Positions 1 to 8,689 of a stretch of DNA of 40,100 nt are shown here, one piece after another. The DNA is from Desulfobacterales bacterium HSG16 (lineage in GTDB: Bacteria; Desulfobacterota; Desulfobacteria; Desulfobacterales; HSG16). The translations under genes and the position numbers were made by a program. The stretch lies in contig JAUCGE010000018.1 of the NCBI GenBank assembly GCA_030377965.1, positions 1-40,100 on the forward strand, written 5' to 3'. Below the pieces are notes generated by a model. That model saw nothing but the letters and a program-made list of their open reading frames with translations. It did not search any database and was not told the origin of the DNA. Every line of letters begins with the position of its first letter. Position 1 is the first letter of the stretch.

Positions 1-780
1 GAGCTTTTGGCTTCCAACTGGACTTCTGAAACAATGAAAGAAAGTCTTAATTTGATAAATTCAATTTTTAATTCTTGTCAGCTTCCACTCGGTTTTTCCG
101 AATTACTCCGAAAATATGATAAATCTGAACTTCCTGATTTTTTTACATCTTCAAATTTTACAAATTATTTAAAAAATCAAACAATACTTCTTAGCAGTAA
201 AAATTTCCCCAATATTCCTGAAAAAATACCAAAAAGACGGTCTCCTACAAAAATTGAATATTCAAGATTGGCACTTGAAGTTATCTATAATCTGACATTT
301 CCAATGTTTGCAACATACAAAAATGATAAAAATATTATTTTGGAAGGTGAAATAGGATTCTTGCGTGATATTCAAAGCCTTATTTTCATTCTCACTTCTA
401 ATTTCATTTTACCACTTTTAAAAGAACATCGCTTAAAAGAAGAATTCAATTATCTTAATCTCATGATGTTTACGCACTCCCTTGTGGTGTGGCATGATAA
501 TCCTGCTCATCAAAATCAACTTTTTTCAATAGTGTTTGACAACATGGGCTTCCATGAAGCTGTTATGGATTGCCTGTATATCGCTTTTAGGCTGACACCA
601 TCGGAAGATCATGATTATCTTACCAAAGCTCAAGCATATTGGACAGCACTTATTGATGCTGAAATGTTTGATAAGGCCAAAGAATTCTCACTAAAACTGC
701 TGCGGAGTTCATCAGAAGAACATTTTGATGAAATAAAAGAAATAATTGAATTAAGTTTTGAATTAGATCAAAAAAAATAA
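1..780 (+). CDS. Unrecognised protein, 5'-truncated by window edge
   Basis: An open frame runs from the first base to a TAA at 778-780. It has no stop upstream and no convincing ribosome-binding site at the TTG at 7 or at the first internal ATG, so the true start is probably outside the window. The visible 259 residues are AT-rich in codon use and look soluble and mostly helical. The C-terminal third (about residues 165-255) reads like TPR/helical-repeat packing: alternating helices with small and aromatic residues, a possible repeat containing Ala-Gln-Ala-Tyr-Trp, and a Lys/Glu-rich last helix. There is no signal peptide, membrane span or catalytic motif that I can name. The gene stands alone; the next confident gene begins nearly 400 bases later. 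I do not recognise the family and assign no function. Confidence 0.6.
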   Translation, partial: ELLASNWTSETMKESLNLINSIFNSCQLPLGFSELLRKYDKSELPDFFTSSNFTNYLKNQTILLSSKNFPNIPEKIPKRRSPTKIEYSRLALEVIYNLTFPMFATYKNDKNIILEGEIGFLRDIQSLIFILTSNFILPLLKEHRLKEEFNYLNLMMFTHSLVVWHDNPAHQNQLFSIVFDNMGFHEAVMDCLYIAFRLTPSEDHDYLTKAQAYWTALIDAEMFDKAKEFSLKLLRSSSEEHFDEIKEIIELSFELDQKK

Positions 781-831
781 ATGTTTGTTTTTCAAAGACA
801 TAATACAAAAACGGATGCTAACCCGGCGCTG

Positions 832-860
832 TCGTGACAAGTTTAAATCCGAGGCATTGG
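832..860 (+). repeat. 29-bp dispersed repeat, copy 1
   Basis: 26 of 29 bases match 19972-20000. In the second copy the match begins at the predicted 3' splice junction of a decayed group II intron, so this copy may be an intron-free or intron-deleted version of the same flanking sequence. Just upstream here is GGCGCTG, which also occurs in the domain VI hairpin of the second locus, so a deleted intron end is the alternative reading. Confidence 0.6.
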
Positions 861-875
861 GATTGGACAACAACA

Positions 876-909
876 GTCCTGTCTTGCGCTAAAGGCGAGT
901 GAGCAGGAC
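876..909 (+). other. Stem-loop
   Basis: GTCCTG at 876-881 pairs with CAGGAC at 904-909, and interior bases extend the stem imperfectly (TTGCGC against GGCGAG). No T-run follows, so this is not a standard intrinsic terminator. It may be part of a decayed element adjoining the 832-860 repeat. Confidence 0.4.
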
Positions 910-1160
910 CCCACCGGGATCTGTGAGCAGGGCATGTATACGCTAGCGAATAGCGGCGGGGTATTCTTTTATTTTTTTTATTTGCGGGATACGCTGGTTA
1001 ACTGGTAACATAACATAACTGACAACATAATGCCGCTTAGTATCAATTCCAAGGTTTTATTTATGCAATGATACTATGCAATTATCAAAAAAAGTGGTCT
1101 AAAGGATGGGGGCCAGCGCCACTTGACCCCATTCCCGCTCAGACCGGTGCGGAGGTGAAA

Positions 1161-2291
1161 ATGAAAGCGAAAGAATCAAGATTTTTGTACCTGAGTGCGC
1201 TCCTTGCCCTCGTTCTGCTGACAGTAGCGGCCAATCCTGTCGATGCCCATCACAAGGATTACAGGATCGCCCTGTTCACTCCCTGGGAAAAGGGCGACAT
1301 GTTCTGGGGCCAGCTCGTGGATTTCATGAAGGCGGCCACGGACGACCTCGGCATGAGGTTGGAGGTTCACTACGCCCACGGCAGCCGGCGTAAAATGAAA
1401 GAGCAGGTGCAGGAGACGTGCGGTGGAGAGTCGCCGCCGGATGCCCTGGTGGTTCTGAGCTTCCGCAAGTCGGGCCCGAACCTGCTCCGGATCGCCGAGG
1501 AAAGCAAAATCCCGGTGTTTCTGATAAACGCGGGGGTCGACACCAAAAAACTGAAAGGGCCGCGCGTGGTCCTGAAGCACTGGATCGGCGAAATGCTTCC
1601 GGATGATGAGTCCGCTGGCTTCGACTTGGCGAACGTCCTGGTTGATGCGGCCCTGAAGGCCGGGAAGGCGGGGAAGGACGGCAAGGTAGACATTGTGGCG
1701 CTGGGAGGGACTTACACCTTCGGGCCTGCGGAGCAGAGGGAGAATGGCCTGCACCGGGCGCTGAAGCTGCGCGGCGACGCAAGGCTCAAACGGATTGTCC
1801 CGGCCCATTGGAAGAGGGCGGTTGCACGGGAAAAGTTCCTCCAGCTTCACAAAATCTACCCGGATGCCTCGGTATACTGGGCTGCCAACGACCAGATTGC
1901 GCTTGGCGTGATGGACGCATCTGCGGAGCTGGGACTCGATGTCATCTCCGGTGGAGTGGACTGGACATCGCAGGCCCTGGAATTAATCGAAGCGGGCAGA
2001 TTGACAGCCTCCCTTGGCGGCCACTTCATGGAAGGCGGCTGGGCGGCGGTACTGTTGTACGACTGGTTTCACGGCAGGGACTTCGCTGAGGAGACCGTGA
2101 CCTTCAGGTCGCGCATGGGGCTCCTCACGAAGGATACGATGGGACTCTACAAGAAGAGCTTCCACGGCAAGGGAGGAGGCTGGGACAAAATTGACTTTCG
2201 CAAGTTCTCAAAGGTATTGAACCCGGAGATTGGGTCCTACGCCTTCGGGTTCGAAGCAGTACTCTCACAGGTAAAAGGCCGCCAAGACTGA
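1161..2291 (+). CDS. Periplasmic substrate-binding protein (type 1, sugar-type)
   Basis: The protein (376 aa) starts at ATG 1161, chosen because GGAGGTGAAA lies immediately upstream and because the N terminus is then a clean signal peptide: Lys/Arg-containing start, hydrophobic stretch of about 15 residues, and cleavage near Val-Asp-Ala. A longer frame from 1068 would add an unlikely leader. The mature protein opens with the RIALFTPWEKGDMFWGQLV strand-helix unit typical of type 1 periplasmic binding proteins (COG1879-like). Later segments, the PVFLINAGVD, WAANDQIALGVMDA and VISGGVDWTSQALELI stretches, match the alternating Rossmann-like lobes and hinge of that fold. No permease or ATPase genes adjoin it; the next gene, 104 bases on, is a membrane hybrid histidine kinase. 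The probable job is therefore to present a ligand to the kinase, as LuxP does for LuxQ (inference). The gene is clearly GC-richer than most of the window, which suggests transfer. Confidence 0.82.
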   Translation: MKAKESRFLYLSALLALVLLTVAANPVDAHHKDYRIALFTPWEKGDMFWGQLVDFMKAATDDLGMRLEVHYAHGSRRKMKEQVQETCGGESPPDALVVLSFRKSGPNLLRIAEESKIPVFLINAGVDTKKLKGPRVVLKHWIGEMLPDDESAGFDLANVLVDAALKAGKAGKDGKVDIVALGGTYTFGPAEQRENGLHRALKLRGDARLKRIVPAHWKRAVAREKFLQLHKIYPDASVYWAANDQIALGVMDASAELGLDVISGGVDWTSQALELIEAGRLTASLGGHFMEGGWAAVLLYDWFHGRDFAEETVTFRSRMGLLTKDTMGLYKKSFHGKGGGWDKIDFRKFSKVLNPEIGSYAFGFEAVLSQVKGRQD

Positions 2292-2395
2292 CGCGCCGGC
2301 CGGATGAGAGGGCCGCGCTGGAATAAAATCATCACCAAACTTTGATTACGATGGAATTAACTCGTTGCCCACCCGCAACGCCCCAGGAGGAATAA

Positions 2396-4723
2396 ATGTC
2401 TGCACGCCCCATAGTCCCGATTCGGGATTCCATTGCCAAGCATCTCCTCAGAGTGGTCTTCTCCCTTTATTTCGTGGTCACCGTCACTGTGACGCTAACC
2501 CAGATGTCGGCGGAGTACCTGCGGCAGAAAGAGTCAGTGGAGAAGGGTCTCGTCGTCATCCAGCACACCTTTGATGGTGTGCTGGCATCCGCGCTTTGGA
2601 AGTTGGACAATGACCAAGTGAACTCGGCAATCATGGGAGTCCTGAAATTCCCCTCAATCATCGGGATGAAGATATCGAACCAGCACGGGGAGATCATGGC
2701 GCAGTCGGGCGTGGTCACCGACGGGGGAGGAAACCAGGTACGGGTGGGAACCAGCGGAGCCACCGGTTCCGGGGGGCGGGTGACCGGCATGTTCTGGCAT
2801 TCCTTCCCGTTGGAATACGTTTTTTTAGGCAATACCGAGACGCAGGGGGAGGCTACGGTTTATTCAAGCTCCGAGGTGGTATTCGAGAGGGTTCAGATGG
2901 GGTTCGCCTTCATCATCGTGAACTCGGTCATCAAGACGGTGGCCATCTGGTTTCTCTTCCTGTGGGCGTTCCGACGGATTCTGGGGCGGCCCCTGATGAC
3001 ACTGTCCGACTCCATCGAACGGCTGAACCTCGAATCCCTGGAAAACCAGCCTGGGGACGGGCAAGACCTTGATCTGAAAACCACGGGGAACAACGAACTG
3101 ATGGTGCTGGAGGTCACGTTCAACAACATGACTCGGAGGATGAGGGATGCGGTTGCCAGCCTCAAGGAGCTGCAGGAGGCTGCCGTCCTGCAGAGGAACC
3201 AGTTCTACACAACTCTGAGGAGTATCGGTGATGCCGTAATTACCACAGACAAAAAAGGATATGTAACCTTTATAAATCCGGTTGCTCAGACTTTGACAGG
3301 CTGGAATCTGGAAGAAGCGGTTGGCAGGCCGTTGATGGACATATTTAGCATCATTGATGAAGAAACCAGACAGGCGGTTGAGAATCCTGCAGCAAAAGCA
3401 ATCTGGACGGATTCAGTTGTCGGATCGGCAAACCAGACCATCCTGATAAGCAAAGACAAAAAAGAAATTCCAATAGATAACAGTAGTGCGCCCATCAGAG
3501 ATGAAAAGGGAGGCATCACTGGTATTGTGCTGGTTTTTCGTGACAATACCGAGCGCAAGCAGGCAGAGGAAGAAAAAGAAACACTTGGAAAACGACTCGG
3601 CCAAGCTCAGAAAATGGAAGCCATCGGGACATTAGCCGGTGGCATTGCACATGATTTTAATAATATGCTGGGGGTTATCACAGGAAATATCTCGTATGCT
3701 CTAAGTAACCTGAAGAAGAATGATGAATTATATGAAGTTCTTTGTGATGTTCAAGAATCCTCAAATCAAGCTCAAAGCCTGACACATCAACTTCTTACAT
3801 TTTCCAAAGGCGGTGCTCCCATTAAAAAAGTGTCGGATGTCAACAGTTTGATAAGAGAATCAGCAATATTTTCAACCAGAGGGGCATCGTCAAACTGCAG
3901 TTTTGAATTGTCAGACGACTTATGGGCAACGGAAGTCGATGAAGGACAGATCAATCAGGTTATTGGTAATCTGGTTATCAATGCAAATCAAGCCATGCCA
4001 AATGGCGGAATTATTACCATCCGGACAGAAAATACAGAAATTGAAGATAAGAGCGGCCTTCCCTTATCAGCTGGAAGATACCTTAAAATTGTAGCTGAAG
4101 ACCAAGGTGTCGGCATCTCAAAAAAACATCTCTCAAATATATTCGATCCATATTTTACTACGAAACAAAAAGGAAGTGGTCTCGGTTTAGCAACCACATA
4201 TTCGATTATCAAAAAACATAGTGGACATATTACCGTATATTCCGAAATCGAAAAAGGAACCGTTTTTAATATTTATTTGCCTGCTTCTTCACAGGTTTTC
4301 AAAGAAACTCCTGAAAAGGAAGAAATTACACATGATGGTCAAGGAAAAATCCTGATAATGGACGATCAGGAATTCATCTTAAAAATGGTAGGGAGAATCT
4401 TGAATCGCATGGGTTATGAAACCGTCTTCGCGACTGACGGCTCTCAAGCTGTTGAAATGTACATAGAAGCGCAATCCTCTGGAAATAAATTCAATTTAGT
4501 AATTCTAGATCTTACAGTCCCTGGTGGTATGGGTGGGTTAAAAACCATTATCGAATTATTGAAGATTGATCCCGATGTTAAAGCTGTGGTTTCCAGTGGT
4601 TATTCTAATGATCCAATTATGGCAAATTATGAGGATTATGGATTCTTTGGGGTGGCTCCAAAACCATATACAAAGGCTGAATTATCAAAAGTTTTGAACA
4701 AAATATTTGGTAAAAATGGATAG
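2396..4723 (+). CDS. Membrane hybrid sensor histidine kinase (HAMP-PAS-HisKA-HATPase-REC)
   Basis: The protein is 775 aa, with AGGAGGAATAA just before ATG 2396. Membrane segments at about residues 17-37 and 165-190 bracket a periplasmic sensor region of about 125 residues. A HAMP-like linker follows, then a PAS domain at about 271-390 and HisKA with phospho-acceptor His419 in GGIAHDFNN. The HATPase domain has an N box around NQVIGNLVINANQAM and G boxes DQGVGISKK and GSGLGLATT. A receiver domain ends the protein, with phospho-acceptor Asp705 in VILDLTVPGG. It should autophosphorylate on ligand signal and pass phosphate to its own receiver; no separate output regulator adjoins. The partner binding protein lies just upstream. 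An odd feature is the abrupt composition change at about 3205-3240, exactly between sensor/HAMP and PAS: GC-rich before, AT-rich after, suggesting a chimera made by recombination. Confidence 0.9.
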   Translation: MSARPIVPIRDSIAKHLLRVVFSLYFVVTVTVTLTQMSAEYLRQKESVEKGLVVIQHTFDGVLASALWKLDNDQVNSAIMGVLKFPSIIGMKISNQHGEIMAQSGVVTDGGGNQVRVGTSGATGSGGRVTGMFWHSFPLEYVFLGNTETQGEATVYSSSEVVFERVQMGFAFIIVNSVIKTVAIWFLFLWAFRRILGRPLMTLSDSIERLNLESLENQPGDGQDLDLKTTGNNELMVLEVTFNNMTRRMRDAVASLKELQEAAVLQRNQFYTTLRSIGDAVITTDKKGYVTFINPVAQTLTGWNLEEAVGRPLMDIFSIIDEETRQAVENPAAKAIWTDSVVGSANQTILISKDKKEIPIDNSSAPIRDEKGGITGIVLVFRDNTERKQAEEEKETLGKRLGQAQKMEAIGTLAGGIAHDFNNMLGVITGNISYALSNLKKNDELYEVLCDVQESSNQAQSLTHQLLTFSKGGAPIKKVSDVNSLIRESAIFSTRGASSNCSFELSDDLWATEVDEGQINQVIGNLVINANQAMPNGGIITIRTENTEIEDKSGLPLSAGRYLKIVAEDQGVGISKKHLSNIFDPYFTTKQKGSGLGLATTYSIIKKHSGHITVYSEIEKGTVFNIYLPASSQVFKETPEKEEITHDGQGKILIMDDQEFILKMVGRILNRMGYETVFATDGSQAVEMYIEAQSSGNKFNLVILDLTVPGGMGGLKTIIELLKIDPDVKAVVSSGYSNDPIMANYEDYGFFGVAPKPYTKAELSKVLNKIFGKNG

Positions 4724-5022
4724 GCACAGTAAGGCACAATGCTGCTATTAATCTTGACTTTTATGGCATACAAAAAGGTCAACCTTGGTTCCTTGGATCT
4801 TGACTTTTTAGAAGAGGCAGGTCAGATTCAATCCATTGTTCAAGAAGCCCGGTGGACTACGAAGAGCCTATAGGGGATTGCTTCACAAAGCAATGATTTA
4901 TGTCAGGCAATCAATGACGGAAAAGTGGTTTTAGCAGTTCTGTTCTTTGATATTTCGACTTTTCAACCCCGATCATAAGGGGATAATCTGTCTTGCAGGA
5001 CAAAAATTGCTGCGGAGCAGAA
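4724..5022. other. Gene-free spacer
   Basis: Nothing convincing is coded here. A short open stretch at about 4739-4870 (LLLILTFMAYKK on) has no ribosome-binding site and no recognisable domain. No strong hairpin with a T-run follows the kinase gene. Confidence 0.4.
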
Positions 5023-5343
5023 TCAGACTATCATGAGGAAGCGGTACATACCGATCCCTGGCTCCTTTTCCCCCCCCCTATGGACATGAACAAATCTTCT
5101 TGTGCTGTCAATATCCGAGACTTGGAGATACAGACATTCCTGAAGATGGAGTCCGCAGGAATAAACCGTTGACAGATAGGTATAATTATGAAATGCTCGG
5201 ACATTCTTGAGAATCTGAAACACTTCTTCATGGCTCAAAACGGAGGGGAGACGTTTCTCAGATTGAGCTTTCAAAATATTGAAGAGATGCCACTCTTTCC
5301 GGAGAACGTTTATAAAAAAGAACTTGAGGCCGGTTTTGTGCAT
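5023..5343 (-). pseudogene. Tyrosine recombinase (phage-integrase family) remnant
   Basis: Read on the minus strand, the fragment contains RLPSVLSHEEVFQILKNVRA followed by YSCGLHLQECLYLQVSDIDS. This is the start of the catalytic domain of tyrosine recombinases, including the region around the first active-site Arg (here His in the GLRLQE-type motif). After VHVHRG the frame breaks at a run of nine C bases (plus strand 5070-5078). The sequence continues in another frame as GKGARDRYVPLP, exactly what the family predicts, so this is one frameshifted gene. The C-terminal half with the H-x-x-R and Tyr nucleophile motifs is absent. A second, shorter remnant with the same sequence lies at 28041-28190. 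Such recombinases often accompany IS91-like elements. Inactive. Confidence 0.75.
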
Positions 5344-5463
5344 GATGCTTCTCCTTTTTTTTGTAAAGAGTTATTGGTTAAGGAGAAGTATCGCACAAAT
5401 TGTTGGTTTCGTGAAATATGAGCTGGCAGATGTGGATTACTGGAGAGGCTGTCGATGTTTTAC

Positions 5464-5494
5464 CTGCCGCGATAGCGGCTTCCTTGAACCAGGC
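5464..5494. repeat. Palindrome-containing repeat beside recombinase remnant, copy 1
   Basis: It contains the palindrome GCCGC-GATA-GCGGC (5466-5479) followed by a TTGAACC-GGC stretch. The same arrangement occurs at 28216-28246. Both copies lie just beyond the 5' end of a minus-strand recombinase remnant, so this is probably the conserved end or attachment region of one element. Confidence 0.6.
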
Positions 5495-5550
5495 GTTTAG
5501 CGACAAGTTATTGAAAATAGTACATAAAAAAATGGAGTTCGCATATTTGT

Positions 5551-5562
5551 TTCGTAAACGAA
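5551..5562. promoter_or_regulatory. Short palindrome upstream of the TonB-dependent receptor
   Basis: TTCGT-AA-ACGAA sits 34 bases before the receptor start, in an AT-rich leader. It could be an operator, but it does not match the Fur consensus, and a 5-bp-arm palindrome may occur by chance. Confidence 0.25.
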
Positions 5563-5595
5563 TAGAAAATTTTTTAAAATTTTGAGGGGGGAAAA

Positions 5596-7872
5596 ATGAA
5601 ATGTTTATCTAAGGTTTTTGCTGTTAAATTTTTTATCTTAATTCAAATATTTATATTTTGTGTAGCACCTGCCATAGCGTCAGGACAGGAGACGATTGAC
5701 GAGATAATTGATGAAGAATTAAAATGGCTGAAAGAGGAAACCGAAACCCAGTTCGTCACTGTTGCAACAAAAACAAAAATAAGTGTTGAAGATGCCCCGT
5801 CAATTGTTTCGGTCATTACCGGTAAAGAGATCCAGAACATGGGGGCAAGGAATCTAATAGATGTAATGCGGATAGTTCCCGGATTTGACATGACCTCCAA
5901 GAAAAAAAATTATAATAGCATGTATGTACGCGGAACGAGTGTTAATGGTGGTGTGAATAAAAGCATCAAAGTGATTATTGACGGTCATGCCCTGCACCCC
6001 GTAGGATATGATGAGTTCGAGCGTCTGCCTGTTGCCGGTATCAAAAAGATAGAGATCATTCGCGGCCCCGGTTCTGCGCTTTACGGCTCAGGTGCGTTTC
6101 TGTGCGTTATCAACATTGTCACATACAAAGGAGGAGAGAAAGACTCCCGGATTTCCGTGGAAGGCGGAACTTTCGAGACCATGAAACCTTATGCAGAGCT
6201 TTCATATGGAAAGGATGATTTCACTGCCTATTTTTACGCTGATTACTATAAAACAGACGGATATGAAGGAAAAATTGAGAGCGATGCAGCAGCGAATTCT
6301 CCTGTTATTCCCAATTTCGGCCCTCTTCAGGTTGCTTCGGAATCCAGGGAAATGACCAATGACAACAGCTTTCATACATTCAGGACACATCTTGATTATA
6401 AAAATTTTTACGTTTCAGGTTTTCTCCAGAAAGACGATTCCAAATGCCCTGTGGGTGTACAGGAGGTGCTGACAGATGAAGATGATATTGATAACCTGTA
6501 TTCTTACGCTGAAACCGGCTTTAAACTGCCCATTACAGACAAGGGGAATCTGCTCATGAAAATGTATTTTGACTACAGCTATTATTATACTCTCTACGAA
6601 ATGCTCCCGGAAGAGACAGCAGAAAAACATATTGGATTTCTTCCTGACGAGGGTCTCCACTTTGGAGCTGAGGGAAAATATTCAATCCTGGGCGGAGAAA
6701 TAACAGGAGATTATGAGGTATATCCGGGAATCCATTTTATAGGAGGAACCTCTTACGAAAATGTCAGGCATCATGATATAAAAAATTATGCAAATTTTAA
6801 TAACACAGGATTACCTATTGAAGTTGACGGCAAAACCTATTCGCAATATCCCCCTTATGAGAGATTTACCGAAGGCGTGACTGAGATAGATGAAACAGTG
6901 GAAAGCGGATACGACAAAGCAAAGTCTGATATCTTTGCCCTGTACACACAGGGAACAGCAGATATAAAATCGCTCTTTTTCCCGGATGCAGGCTTTAAAA
7001 CACTTTCTCTTACAGCAGGTCTGCGTTATGACAATTACAGGAACGAAGGGGAAAAAAGCGGAGGGTCAAATTTTTCCTCTGTTAACAGCCGATTCGGACT
7101 GGCATACGCGCCTACAGAAAGGCTATGGTTCAAAATACTTTATGGGGAAGCATTTCGAGCACCGGCTCTTAAAGAAGCATATTTCTGGGGCAATGCACAG
7201 TTTGTACAGAATAAAGATATCCAGCCTGAACAAATTGCTACAACTGAAGGACTTGTGGGATACAGGTTTACAAAAAACATCAGCGCATCCCTTACCGGTT
7301 TTCACATCATAGCCGAAGATTTAATCGGTTTTAGTATGACCGAGAAAGGATTTGGTTACAACAACACTGGTAAAACAAAATCAGTGGGTGCTGAATTTGA
7401 ATTGAAAATCGGTTTTGACAAAAATAAATACGGTTTTCTGAATTTCACCTGGCAGGATGTAAAAGACATAACAAATAAAGAAATCGCCGGGGCTGGTATG
7501 AATCAGGAAGATTTCAGTGTGGGAGGGGCACCTGAATTTTACGGCAATATCGGCGTTAATTACGATCTCACAGAAAATATCATAGCAAATGTCTCTATGA
7601 ACTACCTGGGACAAAGAGAACGTTCAGAAGAAAAGGTATGGGACGGTGAAAAGCTGGTATTAAAAGATACGCGGGACTCCCTGGATGCATACTGGCTGTT
7701 TAATACCTCACTGACATTCAAAAATCTCCTTGCAAAGGGCCTGGATTTTCAAATCAGCGGATTCAACCTTCTGGATGAGGATTACAGGGCACCTGCCCCG
7801 ATAGGAACACTTCATGATGATATTCCCAGTCCAAGAAGGAGTTTTACCGGCAGAATTTCGTACATGTTTTAA
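5596..7872 (+). CDS. TonB-dependent outer-membrane receptor
   Basis: The protein is 758 aa, with GAGGGGGG eight bases before ATG 5596. Residues 1-30 form a signal peptide (Lys-containing start, very hydrophobic core, AIASG cleavage region). An acidic stretch follows, then the plug domain at about 60-175. Its hallmarks are APSIVSVITGKEIQNMGARN, an MYVRGTS-type loop, VIIDGH, the IEIIRGPGSALYGSGAF core and INIVTYKG. The rest is a 22-strand-type barrel rich in aromatic residues and alternating polar and apolar strands, with the late FRAPALKEAY box and a C-terminal Phe (YMF) as needed for BAM insertion. Length fits the siderophore/cobalamin/metal receptor class, but the substrate cannot be told. 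It is monocistronic: recombinase remnant upstream, long hairpin downstream. No TonB/ExbBD genes are in the window. Confidence 0.93.
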   Translation: MKCLSKVFAVKFFILIQIFIFCVAPAIASGQETIDEIIDEELKWLKEETETQFVTVATKTKISVEDAPSIVSVITGKEIQNMGARNLIDVMRIVPGFDMTSKKKNYNSMYVRGTSVNGGVNKSIKVIIDGHALHPVGYDEFERLPVAGIKKIEIIRGPGSALYGSGAFLCVINIVTYKGGEKDSRISVEGGTFETMKPYAELSYGKDDFTAYFYADYYKTDGYEGKIESDAAANSPVIPNFGPLQVASESREMTNDNSFHTFRTHLDYKNFYVSGFLQKDDSKCPVGVQEVLTDEDDIDNLYSYAETGFKLPITDKGNLLMKMYFDYSYYYTLYEMLPEETAEKHIGFLPDEGLHFGAEGKYSILGGEITGDYEVYPGIHFIGGTSYENVRHHDIKNYANFNNTGLPIEVDGKTYSQYPPYERFTEGVTEIDETVESGYDKAKSDIFALYTQGTADIKSLFFPDAGFKTLSLTAGLRYDNYRNEGEKSGGSNFSSVNSRFGLAYAPTERLWFKILYGEAFRAPALKEAYFWGNAQFVQNKDIQPEQIATTEGLVGYRFTKNISASLTGFHIIAEDLIGFSMTEKGFGYNNTGKTKSVGAEFELKIGFDKNKYGFLNFTWQDVKDITNKEIAGAGMNQEDFSVGGAPEFYGNIGVNYDLTENIIANVSMNYLGQRERSEEKVWDGEKLVLKDTRDSLDAYWLFNTSLTFKNLLAKGLDFQISGFNLLDEDYRAPAPIGTLHDDIPSPRRSFTGRISYMF

Positions 7873-7967
7873 ATGCAAAAAACTGCCAATTATTAATAAT
7901 AATGCATCCCAAAACTTCAAGTACATTCTTAAAGAATAAAAGGCAGAACCTGTAACGGGAGTCCTAT

Positions 7968-8045
7968 GGAGTGCGGAAATAGAGCGCAGCGGTTTTTCGC
8001 AAATATAAGTAAGCAAAAAACCGCTGCGCTCTATTTTTGCACTCC
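7968..8045. repeat. Long hairpin with 33-base arms
   Basis: Arm 7968-8000 and arm 8013-8045 are near-perfect inverted copies with about three mismatches, separated by 12 bases. Each arm contains the core AGAGCGCAGCGGTTTTT or its complement. It lies 95 bases after the receptor gene and could end transcription, but arm length and lack of a trailing T-run make a palindromic MITE or REP-type unit at least as likely. Confidence 0.75.
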
Positions 8046-8689
8046 TATGTAAATCAATGTAAGTTGCTGATTTTACGTTCTCGACTTTTTCCGATTTTCA
8101 TGTGTGCATATGTTCGTGAACAATGATCATGGCCACTCCTTTAGAAATGTTAAAAAAATATTGGTTAGGTACTTATTTTAAACTTTTTCCGATGAGATAG
8201 CGTCTTGACTAAGGTGGCTTCGTGCAGCCCTGTCCCATCCAAAGCCTTTGTCATGGAAATCAGGATATCGGGCGAATGGACACCTATATCCGCATTTTTG
8301 AAGATAAGGTCAGAGTATCTCCACCAGCGTAAAATTTTTTTAATTCCCAATTCCTATCTGTCCGGGCTGGATTTTGATTTTAGTTACCCTTTCAATCAAA
8401 CCTGCCAGTAACTATCTTAATTTACCCATCATTGGGGTTTACACTGCCGGACACACCGGGATTTTCAAGCCTTTGAAGCGAAGCCTATATCCAGGATACA
8501 GCAGATAAAGCGCTGATGCTTGATTCAGGGAACAGGGTTGACAAAAATCTGGAAATATATAGAATGACCGCTACATCAGGGTTGGTGTTTGCGTTGCTGT
8601 ATCAATGCCATGTTTAAAAAACGCCTTGAAATCAAGGCATTAAGATTTTCTTTTGGGTGTGATGTGAATAAGGATGTAAGGTTGAACCA
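8046..8689. other. Gene-poor stretch with decayed scraps
   Basis: No intact gene is visible. An 18-base segment at 8158-8175 matches one end of the MITE at 24667-24793 (shared TTAGGTACTTA). A 22-base segment at 8237-8258 is almost identical to part of the RAYT transposase gene at 27761-27782 (SKAFVME coding). A terminal coding scrap ending in TAA near 8617 (DSGNRVDKNLEIYRM and on) is open back to about 8480 but unrecognised. Confidence 0.45.

Larger units (their letters stand above)
781..1160. other. Gene-free stretch with a hairpin and mobile-element scrap
   Basis: No convincing gene lies here. Visible items are a 29-bp segment at 832-860 that recurs at 19972-20000, a hairpin at 876-909 with arms GTCCTG and CAGGAC, a poly-T/A tract near 968-982, and short TAACA repeats near 1006-1020. 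Composition changes from AT-rich to GC-rich at about 1110-1140, just before the binding-protein gene. Confidence 0.5.

Noticed and set aside
1068-1160. Upstream start for the GC-rich binding protein
   Set aside because: The extension would place 31 poorly hydrophobic residues before a perfect signal peptide, and the ribosome-binding site sits at 1151-1157, right before ATG 1161.
5188-5500. Plus-strand frames over the recombinase remnant
   Set aside because: They are the antisense of recognisable minus-strand recombinase sequence, and their translations have no domain.
5541-5565. Fur box before the TonB-dependent receptor
   Set aside because: The palindrome TTCGTAAACGAA does not match the GATAATGAT-type consensus, so iron control is not supported.
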